Shown here piece by piece: positions 55,357-64,000 of a stretch of 64,000 bases of DNA (positions are counted from its first letter, which is position 1; each line of letters starts with the position of its first letter). The notes beneath the pieces were generated by a model. The model searched no databases and was not told where the DNA came from. It saw only the letters and a list, made by a program, of their open reading frames with translations. The DNA is taken from contig NW_003546343.1 in NCBI RefSeq assembly GCF_000090795.2, positions 57,633 through 121,632 of the forward strand, in the 5' to 3' direction. Origin of the DNA: Amphimedon queenslandica (taxonomy: Eukaryota; Porifera; Demospongiae; Haplosclerida; Niphatidae). The translations under genes and the position numbers were made by a program.

Positions 55357-55489
55357 ATGGATGTTCACACGTGGGTGTTAATTAACTAGTTTATAACCTA
55401 GTCCCACCCATAAGGAACCGCCCAATAGTGGGAGCACTCACTGCGCATGCTCCAACCCACGTGCTCTGTCTTAAAGTTAAAGTATCAAA
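55357..55489. promoter_or_regulatory. Compact bidirectional promoter, BCS1L / THOC7
   Basis: 133 bp between the two start codons. It contains CGCCCAAT (CCAAT box) near 55419, TGCGCATGC at 55442-55450 (NRF1-like half palindrome, also found upstream of SmB) and AACCCACGTGCT at 55454-55465, identical to a 12-mer in the AGPAT/uS11m promoter. Confidence 0.6.
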
Positions 55490-56265
55490 ATGAGTGAAGA
55501 TGAAATAATTCGTAAAAGATTGATAATAGAAGGCGATAGTGGACAAGATGACAGGAGGATAACTAACCTTATGAAGACATTCCTGAAATGGTGTGACACT
55601 AAGAATATCACTGATGAAGATAACGAGACAACCTACCAGAAGATGCTCTTCACACTAGGGCAGGTTTGTAATTTAATATAATCTTTAGTCATGTATAGTG
55701 AGATAAGATAGAACTTAATCAACTATAATTGGGTACATTAAAGACTTAATTTTATTTGAAATATGCCTTCTAAGCGAGGGTTAATTTGGAATTTTTAACC
55801 CCAAACAGACTAGTTATATTACATTTTATTGATTGTTTTTATTAGGTTGAGTTTGCATTCATACGTACTGAGCTCGTCCACTCAATGAATAAACAGGAAA
55901 AGGTTAATTATGAGGATTTAGTGTCCTCAATTGATAAAGATATTTGCGATACCCAATTGCTAATTGAAACACTAAGAGGAAAGCTATCTCAGGCAAGATT
56001 GGTTCAACAGCATCGTCAGGAATATGATGCAATGGCCGGGGTTATAATGAAGACACCAGCCAGACAGGAGACGACTGAGCGGATAAATCAGCTCGAGAAG
56101 CAGCTGGAAGGATTAGCCGTAAAGCAAGCACAATTAGTTGAGAAGCTTTCAATTCACAGGAAGCAGGGATACCTTTTATCTTTTGCTTTGCATCAATTGA
56201 TTGACATTTTAGACAACGAACAGTCGGATAGCGACGATTATTCGGCACCTATGGACGTTGCTTGA
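55490..56265 (+). CDS. THOC7: THO complex subunit 7
   Basis: Coiled-coil subunit of the THO/TREX complex, which couples transcription to mRNA export in the nucleus. Two exons, 55490-55663 and 55846-56265, phase 0, 197 residues (human 204). The N-terminus MSEDEIIRKRLIIEGDSGQD and DDRRITNLMKTFLKWC match the family signature closely. Coiled coil from about residue 75 to 165 includes RQEYDAMAGVI and KQGYLLSFALHQL. The acidic tail NEQSDSDDYS resembles the acidic C-terminus of other THOC7 proteins. Confidence 0.93.
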
Positions 56266-56466
56266 GTTGTTTTTTTTTTCATTTTGTTATAGACTAGACA
56301 AATACAGTCAATGTATGATTATTAAATTCTGTTATTTTCTTTTTCTGTACACGATACAGGTTAACAGTTATTAACCAATCCTTTGTTTCAACTTGTACTT
56401 CAAAACAAGAGGTGGATCCTACAGTATTTGAAAAATATATAAAAAAACAATGGCATTTCACTTTCA

Positions 56467-57004
56467 TCATACCCTTTTCAACCAATACGAGATCCAAATG
56501 AATTTTAAAGTGTTGTCCTTGTGGAGTGTCTTCTCACAACAGAGCAGATCAATCTATTAAAATAGAATTACGTAGTTTCATTATTGCAGCACCACAAATA
56601 GTTGATAAGACACATAAAACATAAAGTAATTTTTAGCATACATCATAATTTGTGCATCACTTACGTCATACAGCGGTGGGACTACAATCTTCCCCAGAAT
56701 AAATTTCTTGAGATGGAAGACTGTCACACGAGATGAGCAGCGATAATATTTACGAGACAAATCCTAGGAATCATTATCAAAATGAAGCAGCTTTATAATC
56801 ATTTATAGTTACTTGTAAATTCAGCTCATACTGTGAATTAGAACTATAGGGAAATGAATGACAGTACACGTGAAGCATCAGTTTATTGTTTGAATACCTG
56901 TGGGACTCAATCTGAAGAGATATCAAATCATCATCACGACTATAATGTGACAGGGAGAATTCTGTTGCTGCACCAATATGATCTGGTGGCGGAGGCTGAA
57001 CATC

Positions 57005-57062
<58 letters not shown>

Positions 57063-57774
57063 GTAATAATAAATGAATAAATTTACATGCATCAAAGTAG
57101 TTTTATTTAGAGAATAAAAATAATAATCAAAAATGCAATTACATGCCATGCAGCATTCGCGATACAAAACAATATATAACATAATTTAACAAACTATTAG
57201 CCGTACTTGGGTCTTCTTCTCCCCTTTCTCTGTAAAACTCTTCCCTCCTCTTTTGCTCCGCTAAACAAATTAAGCAAAAATGAATGAGCTCTTGTGAGTG
57301 TTTGTTACTCACCATTATAAAGTGAAGGGACTAGCTTGTAGACAATATCCTGCATAGTGCGATCAGGCCTGTGTATGAAAAAAGAAACAAGTGGCATAAT
57401 ATTATTAATAGTTTTTGTAGAACCTTATATTAAGGAGCGGCTGAGTTTCATGAACTACTGTATTACAGACAGGACAACTGTTACAATTCTGAAGATACTT
57501 CACGATACAAGTCTTACAAACTTTAAGAGAGAGAGACAGAAATAGTGCAATATAATGGTATGTGTAATATGAAGAAGTAATGGTAAGGACTATAGGAGGA
57601 GAGTAGGAAAGATTCTTACAAGTATGTAGACATTCTATGATGGTGGTAGCATCAATGAGATATCCTGCACAAAGGCTACATGTGATGTGCTGGTTTATAT
57701 CCTTAACCATGACAGAGTTTTGCTTAAGAATAAACAATATTGATTATGATAATACAATAAGGGCTAACCTGCAT
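56467..57774 (-). CDS. PCGF1: Polycomb group RING finger protein, PCGF1-like
   Basis: Partner of RING1 in non-canonical Polycomb repressive complex 1 (with BCOR for PCGF1). C3HC4 RING: ITCSLC, then ECLHTFCKTC across an intron, then CPVC. After it come VHETQPLLNIR and DRTMQDIVYKLVPSLYNAE, and a C-terminal RAWUL ubiquitin-like domain ending EKTLHKDNTLKFIWISYWLK before the stop at 56467-56469. The wording around the RING (LCAGYLIDATTI, HETQPLLN) is nearer PCGF1 than PCGF3/5. The 5' end is uncertain. The ATG at 57774 gives a two-codon first coding exon (MQ), and the same frame is open upstream (TWSELKRENWLTGKFVLYTP) to about 57880 without a Met. An additional upstream coding exon is therefore likely. 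Strongly spliced, with several small exons. Confidence 0.82.
57007..57061. repeat. Long TAA microsatellite in PCGF1 intron
   Basis: Near-perfect (TAA)n of about 55 bp. On the minus strand it reads as a polytyrosine frame, which is not a gene. Confidence 0.9.
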
Positions 57775-58421
57775 CTTGAAGTCCTCTTTTCCCTTTTTTG
57801 TACTGAATGGAGTGTACAACACAAACTTGCCAGTCAGCCAATTCTCTCTCTTTAGTTCGGACCAGGTAGCCTTCAGTAGTTATATTCTAGGGAAAAGAAC
57901 CATTCGATAAAGAGACTAATCGTATGAGAGTACGGCAATAAAGAGGGGAGCCTCTAGCAGGGACTCATAAGCCAGCCTTACTTGTCTTTTTTGCAGCTCA
58001 CTATTCTACGAATGCAAAAATCAATGGCGGACATTTTTGAGGCGTAACAGGAAGTTGCCTCATACATACACACATATCATAGCCTTCTTCTTCTTCTTCT
58101 AATTATCTAACCATTACCAAAAGTTAGTTCACCACAAATTCCTCGCGGCGAGGAGACGGTCTGTTGGTTGGGTCCCTTTCTTTTTCTTTTATACCCTTAG
58201 GCTTCCTTTTGGTCTGTAGAGAGAGATAGTGAGGTTTTGAAGTGAAGGCTGTAACAGGTAAGATGATGAGCCAAGTGTAAAGTTTAGTAGAATAAGATAA
58301 AATAAAATGGTAGCGAAATTCTCTCTCTCTCCTGTCCCTCTCTCTCTCTCTCTCTCTAGTACAAGTATCCTTTCAAATCCTTTCTTCTCTTTCTTTCTCT
58401 TTACTCTCATCTCCTAATCTA
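57775..58421. other. Divergent region between PCGF1 and PTBP starts
   Basis: Contains the likely 5' exon(s) of PCGF1 on the minus strand: an open, protein-like frame at about 57775-57880 and, at about 58032-57980, a possible first exon MSAIDFCIRRIVSCKKD with donor AAGTAAGG whose phase does not fit cleanly. GGCGGACATTTTT near 58026 is YY1-like. CT-rich tracts at 58320-58360 belong to the PTBP 5' UTR or promoter. Confidence 0.45.
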
Positions 58422-58799
58422 ATGGAATTAGATTCAGCTGCTAAAAAGGTAGTAATCCATTCATACAATGTCCACATTAAACCCTTTCAGCCATCAGTCT
58501 CCATTATTATAATTTACTAACAATGATGGCTACGTATTGATGAATTGTTTCTTTCTTTTCTGCTCTCTCTCTCTCTCTTATTTCTCTCTCTCTCAAGCCT
58601 CGTATGGAGGAAGCTGTTCCTGTCACATCACGCGTCCTTCATATCAGAAACTTACCTAGCGATGCTACTGAAGCTGACGTGTTTATGTTAATGTCAACTT
58701 ACGGTGCTGTGAGTATCTTCATGATTTACTTAGTGTATCACTATACCCACCCTCTGGCCTTTTATCCTCCTCTTCTGTTTGTTCTTCCTTCCTCCTCTT

Positions 58800-58849
<50 letters not shown>

Positions 58850-61800
58850 ACTCTCTCTTTTCCTAAAGGTGTCAAAGGTGTTATTGTTAAGACAGAAGAA
58901 CCAGGCGTTTGTGGAGTTAGCCGAATTGAGTACAGCCTGTGCTCTTGTTGATGCCTTCTCTACTAGACCTGCTCAAATCAAGTAAGCCATTTTGAATTTA
59001 AAGTTACAGGAACTTTTTTACATATGTCATTCTGACGCTGTTAGATCTAGAGGGAGTTTAGGAGATTTTTGGTCTCCCATATTTTGTCTAGGTCTCATGA
59101 AATCTCTCATTTTTAACCTTTTTGTCTTTTATGTTTAGCCTGATGTAGGTATTTTTAAGTGAGGGTTTCCCACAAAGCATGCTAAGTGAGCTAAACAGCA
59201 TGAGCTTCATGAGCTGACAAGCACTACAATACAGTACATGGCATTTGGAGCAACTTTGAAAATTCGTAAAAAATCCAAACTTGATCGGAATCAGCTCAAA
59301 TTTTCTACGCAACATAAGTACATGTATATGTATCAGAAAATGTAATAAAAATGGAGAATTCTCTCCTAGTCATTTTTGGCGAAATTTGGCCGATGACCCT
59401 GTACTATAGTACAGGGACTTTGGCCTGATTTTGGAGCAACTTTAAAAATTCGTAAAAAATCCAAACTTGATCGGAATCAGCTCAAACTTTCTACACAACA
59501 TAAGAACATGTATATGTATCAGAAAATATTATAAAAATAGAAAATTCTCTCCTTGCAATTTTTGACAAAGTATCCTGTATTCATGACACAAGAGCACTAT
59601 GCCGAAATCCTATGGAAAACCCCACCTCTTAAGCCACCCATTTTTAGTTAGATTGGCCTCTCAAAATTTATTTCTAGATCTAAAAATCAGTACTTATATG
59701 ATTTTCACTCGGGAAATTTATTCCCTTTTAAAATGACTGGACTCATCCCCATAGACGCTTACCTGTACAATGTGTAATGATTGTTTCATCTCTTTGTTTA
59801 TATTAGGGACAGAACTGTTTACATTCAGTTTTCAAAGCATCAAGAATTGAAATCTGGCTCTGTACGTGACTGACCACTCCATTATAATACATCATTAATA
59901 CTGACATAACCAGTATTATTAATAATCTCTGATTATGCTCACATTATTTTGTTGCTCTTTCTTCCTTTCAACAGACTCCAATCGCTAACCCTGGGGGTGT
60001 CCCTACTTTCACGTCAACTGTTGGAGTCGTGGGTACATCCCAGGGACAACCAAACTCCATTTTACGAGTCATCATTGAAAACATGATATACCCAATCACC
60101 ATCGATGTACTACACCAGGTAAGGAGAGAGAGGGGGAGGGAGAGAGAGAGAGAAAGAAGGTGGGTGAGAGGGTTCAAGATGAAAGAGATAGCAGTGTCAT
60201 TATTGTTTTTGTGGTAATTGTTCACATTTTGTTTGCTGTAGATATTTGCTAAATATGGCGATGTCCTCAAAGTTGTCACCTTCATGAAAAACAGTAAGAG
60301 AGAGAGAGAGAGAAAAATACAAAATATTATTATTATTATTATTATTATTACTTCTACTAGCTCAATTTCATGCCTTGATACAGTATCCTAATGAGATTAT
60401 TGCAACTAATGCAAAAACAGTCAGTTTTTGTTAACAATCTGTACCTTCTCATTGTACATGTGTTCCTATTACTGTAGGCACTTGATGGGCAGAATATCTA
60501 CAATGGCTGCTGTACGCTACACATTGATTACTCTAAGCTATCAAATTTAACGGTTAAATTTAATAACGAAAAAACAAGGTATGCTTAGATCCTACTCTTT
60601 ATTATTATTATTATTATTTGGTTGTGGGTTGAAGATAAGAATAATGTGTATTTTGTGGGTGGAATGTTGGTTCTAGAAAGAATGATGTGCCTTCATTTTT
60701 GTTCTCATTTTGTTATTTTTGTACACGTACTATTGCTTGTAAAACCTTTGTCATGTCCGAAGTATTTTTGTTCAATAATAAAGAATGAGAATGAAAAGAT
60801 ACCAAATATACCCGACAGATGAATTAGGACAGAATCCACAATAGTTGTTTTTTTTTGTTGTTGTTTATGTTATTGTTGTTTGTATAATTTTAGGGATTTC
60901 ACTCGTCCTGACTTACCATCTGGTGATCCTGAAGCTGCTCCTCTACCCGATCTCTCAGCCTACGGTATTTAACCCTTTGCCCTCTCATTATTACTCCTCC
61001 CGTTAGGTCTTCATCCTGCCTTTCTTCAGTCTCCAGCCTTTGCTCAGTTGCGTACTGCCCTAACGGCCCTTGGTGGGACCCAGGGAGCAGCTGGGGCTGG
61101 AGTGGTGGCTCCTACACCAGTAGTACTAGCGTCTAATTTAAATGACAAAGTATACCTTGTTTTATTATTATTATTACCACCACTTGCTATCTTACCTTAC
61201 AATTATCTCCTCTTTTCTTTCTTTCTCTCTCCCTCTGCTTTGGTTTCTGGCCCTCCCTCTCCCTCTCTCTCTCCCCCTCCTCCTCAAGATGATATCTCCT
61301 CATGCCCTCTTTATTCTCTTTGGTATGTATACAGACCATATTTATCCATTTATTTATTTATTTACCTATTTATTTATTTATTGTTGTTGTTTATTAATAG
61401 GTGTGTACGGAGATGTCATGCGTGTAAAAATTTTGTACAGTAAGCGAGATTCCGCCTTAGTTCAATTTAGGGAGGCACAGCAGGCACAGAATGGTACGAA
61501 ACTTTAAAACCAAGTCATCACTATATGAGTGCTCTCTCTCTCTTTTTCCAGCTGTTACTCATCTCAACGGTTGCATGTTGTATGGTAAAAAACTTCATTT
61601 AACATTATCCAAGCACACTCAAGTTCAGATGCCACAGCCTGGTTCTAATGTGAGTGGGTGTGGTCAAGTGGGTGTGAGGGTTAATTTTTTCTCTTTATTA
61701 GGAAGATGCTTTGACTGAAGATTTCACTAATTCTCCTCTCCATCGTTTCAAAGTAAGCCACACCCACTTGTTCCTAATATTAATGCCGTGTTGGCAGAAA

Positions 61801-62216
61801 CCTGGTTCCAAGAACTATCAGAATATCTATCCTCCTAGCCCAACACTACACCTTTCTAATATACCGTAAGTACAATAATAATATTTTTATTATTATGATA
61901 CCAAGTGGAGAGTGTCATTATTTTTTATTTATTTTATAGCGACGGGATTACGGAGGAGTATTTAAGAGGGTTGTTCACGTCAACTGGTGGCACCGTTGTT
62001 AACTTTAGATTTTTTCAGTAAGTCATTATTATTATTATTTATTTATTTATTATTATATATTTCTTTATTATTGTTATTATTAGGAATGATCAGAGGATGG
62101 CATTGGTCCAGATGAGCTCTCCTGATGAGGCCATTAGTGCCCTCATAGTAACTCACAATCACAAAATCAGTGAGACCAACCATCTCAGGGTCACCTTCTC
62201 TAAGAGCAACATCTAG
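58422..62216 (+). CDS. PTBP1: Polypyrimidine tract-binding protein (PTBP), four RRMs
   Basis: RNA-binding repressor of exon inclusion, nuclear. Phase-consistent exons: 58422-58448, 58598-58708, 58869-58981, 59807-59861, 59975-60118, 60242-60293, 60361-60419, 60478-60578, 60894-60964, 61007-61149, 61289-61322, 61401-61493, 61552-61649, 61702-61752, 61798-61865, 61940-62017 and 62084-62216. RRM1: [20 protein letters not shown] to [13 protein letters not shown]2: [20 protein letters not shown] to [20 protein letters not shown], a very PTB-like end. RRM3: [10 protein letters not shown] to [13 protein letters not shown]4: [19 protein letters not shown] to [10 protein letters not shown] at the C-terminus. 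The short N-terminus [11 protein letters not shown] has a basic patch. Human PTBP1-3 paralogues cannot be told apart here. The intron 58982-59806 carries a nested repeat element. Confidence 0.94.
59040..59690. mobile_element. Inverted-repeat element with satellite units nested inside, PTBP intron
   Basis: The left end GTTAGATCTAGAGGGAGTTT and the right end ATTTCTAGATCTAA are the two ends of the element seen at 10742-10918, in reverse orientation. The right part (CTCAAAATTTATTTC, TTTTAGTTAGATTGG) matches that element's start. Between the ends lie two units of the ~187-bp repeat (59226-59585), including CCCTGTACTATAGTACAGGG at about 59396-59415. The element is about 650 bp against 177 bp for the short copy. 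Confidence 0.75.
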
Positions 62217-62682
62217 CAGCTGCTCTCCTCCCTCTACTGGCCCTCGCTTGCTGTTAATACTACTACTACTACTTTCCATTGGTTGCTGTTTCTCATCAAT
62301 GATGCCTTTCTTTGTTCTAACTAGTCTCCATATTCCTTTTTCTTTCTAATATATATTATATTATATTTTCTTTGATTTTCTTTTTCGTTCTAGTCTAGGC
62401 ATTATTGTGATATCTTTGACTTTTTGCTTATTTTTCATTTAAAAAATTATTATTATTATGATTTATTAATAATTATTATTTTTCAGTCAAATAACGAGAG
62501 CTATAAATGGATGGCAGTAGAGCTTTAGGTGCTAATGAAAGTGATTCACACTTGTATTCACTGCATAATTTGCACCTTAAGAAATGAGCACCTTCCACCC
62601 AATGGCAGACCAAAGACATAAACAATATATCTGTCAGTGTATATATGTACATGTATGTGTGTATGTATAGCTACTGTGTGTG
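62217..62682. other. Convergent 3' spacer between PTBP and STRAD
   Basis: Tail-to-tail spacer with the PTBP 3' UTR, TTA/ATT runs and a TACATGTATG stretch near 62648. No gene seen. Confidence 0.5.
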
Positions 62683-64000
62683 TTATATGAGCCATGGTTC
62701 ATCTAGTGTTAGTGCTCTGAATGGAGGATCAACTGGAGTTGAAGCTACTGCAGCTAGAGAGAGAGAGAAAGAGTACATGTAACAACGTAGCTCCATTTTC
62801 TTGTGGTCTCATTTTATAAAACTTTTGCTAATAATCAGAAGTAAGTGCACGTGTTAGTATTTGACCACAAAAATTTGGAGTTATATTGCACATGTACATG
62901 GATTATCAATGTATTTTACTGTTATTTGAAGGAGGAGGAGGAGGAGGTTGATCATGAAGAGGAGCAGGAGGAGATAGACTCTCAGTATTCAATGGAACAA
63001 CTGGCAGCAATAAATCTTTTAAAGAGCTGTGTATAACTGATGACTTCTTCCTTGATGACTGAGAGAGAGAGAGAGAGAATGATATACATGTACATGCATT
63101 ATGTTTCGTAAATACTTTTAGGAAACTCAGAGATAACAGTTTAGTCGTATTGGGTCTTTTTAGAGGGTTCGGGTCGACACACATATCCACAACCTAAAAA
63201 AGGAACTGTCTAGTGAATGAAAGGAGAGATGTATGACATTAACTTTAAAAAATGTTTTTGAGTAGTCTTGAATGGGGTCGACGTTTTCATGTCTTCTCAT
63301 CAGCATTGGAGGATGCCCCCGTAATTTCAGCATCATTATCTGTAGAAATTAACAAGTAAAATTTAAAAATGATTTATATGCAAATCTCCCTCCCTCCCTG
63401 TTTAATTAATTTCATTATTACTTCAGTTAGTGGTAGGCCAGCAAACGGGGCTTCCCCTGTAGCCAATTCAAGGGCCGCGATTCCAATACTATAAACCGGT
63501 AAATAAAACAGGTTTAACTGGAAGTACATGCCTGTATATGTCCGATTTATAAGTATATCCAAACAAATCCTGGGCCAGTACTTCTGGAGCAAGCCAGCAA
63601 ATGTTGTCACCAGTTGACTGGAAATGACCATGCAAAGCCTAAAAATAAATAAATAAAATAAAATAATAATAATAAAAAGTAAAAGAAATAAATTTATAGT
63701 TTTTACTCTTTTCCTTGCTCCACTGTCCATGGTAGAGGTAAGGTTTCTGATACCGGAGAGTTTAACCCTTCCACCCTCGTGTATCCGGAAATGTTTGGCT
63801 CTAACACTCCTAAAATAAAAAAAGATAATTTATTATCTAAATACTAAATAACCAGTACCTCATTTATAATCATATAAAACCACATTACATGTATACAGTA
63901 TGTCAAAATGGTCAACTTGTAGCAATGAATATCATTAGGATATTATCATCATACCAATATCATGAATAATACTAATAATAATAGGCTGTACCTGTGGACA
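62683..64000 (-). CDS. STRADA: STE20-related kinase adapter (STRAD) pseudokinase, 5' end beyond window
   Basis: Pseudokinase that, with MO25, activates LKB1 in known systems. Partial: exons from the C-terminus (stop 62683-62685) up to the right edge, where an exon ends VHR at 63992. In order they read VHRSVRAKHFRIHEGGRVKL, SGIRNLTS, then NICWLAPEVLAQDLFGYTYK, SDIYSIGIAALELATGEAPF, MCVDPNPLKRPNTTKLLSLS. The catalytic-loop HRD is replaced by HRS and the DFG by LSG, just as in vertebrate STRAD (VHRSVKASH, LSGLRS), so catalysis is not expected. The C-terminal tail has a proline run and ends LTLDEPWLI, in the place of the MO25-binding WEF tail. STRADA and STRADB cannot be separated here. Confidence 0.85.

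Noticed and set aside
56940-57182. Polytyrosine frame on the minus strand
   Set aside because: A translation of the (TAA)n microsatellite inside a PCGF1 intron.
58604-58951. Frame reading through PTBP exon 2 into a Ser/Leu-rich stretch
   Set aside because: It reads across the donor GTGAGT at 58709 into a CT-repeat intron; the RRM frame resumes at 58869.

Overview
The window is nuclear DNA from an animal with a compact, AT-rich, intron-dense genome, most likely a demosponge of the Amphimedon type (inferred from gene content and architecture; no search was run). Genes have many short introns with GT/AG ends. They sit 70 to 500 bp apart on both strands, often head to head or tail to tail. Several animal or holozoan families are present: CSK, STRAD, a receptor tyrosine phosphatase with Ig and FN3 domains, PCGF1, a ZNF410-like factor, tropomyosin and PTBP. 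Introns and spacers are full of TAA/TTA and GA/CT microsatellites and TACATGTA palindromes.

Layout, left to right. 0.7-3.4 kb (+): five-finger C2H2 factor like ZNF410. 4.2-7.65 kb (-): AGPAT3/4-like acyltransferase, head to head with a mitochondrial uS11 gene (7.7-8.7 kb, +). 9.06-15.13 kb (+): C-terminal Src kinase. 15.56-16.68 kb (-): unrecognised nuclear-looking protein, divergent from ETFA (16.8-19.2 kb, +). 19.3-21.65 kb (-): CYP4-like P450. 21.8-26.5 kb: three intronless, closely similar GNAT acetyltransferase genes with duplicated flanks. 26.8-37.3 kb (-): a 10.5-kb receptor tyrosine phosphatase gene. 37.8-40.0 kb (+): SmB/B'. 40.2-40.6 kb (+): mitochondrial thioredoxin. 40.7-45.0 kb (-): HEAT-repeat protein, probably HEATR4. 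45.3-46.1 kb (+): intronless MGQYY-type protein. 46.4-47.6 kb (-): secreted cysteine-rich protein. 47.9-50.1 kb (-): KDSR. 50.3-53.3 kb (-): two tandem tropomyosin-like genes. 53.6-55.4 kb (-): BCS1L, divergent from THOC7 (55.5-56.3 kb, +). 56.5-57.8 kb (-): PCGF1-like RING protein. 58.4-62.2 kb (+): PTBP. 62.7 kb to the right edge (-): STRAD pseudokinase, 5' end outside the window.

There is no operon logic. Recurrent themes are mitochondrial function (uS11m, ETFA, TXN2, BCS1L), tyrosine-phosphorylation signalling (CSK and the RPTP), mRNA processing and export (SmB, PTBP, THOC7) and lipid synthesis (AGPAT, KDSR). The clearest structure beyond the genes is a family of about 178-187-bp repeats carrying a palindromic core. 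It occurs in eight introns of the window, and one block is nested in an inverted-repeat mobile element. The intronless GNAT cluster is the other standout. Exon coordinates were worked out by hand from open frames, GT/AG signals and phase agreement, so they are predictions.
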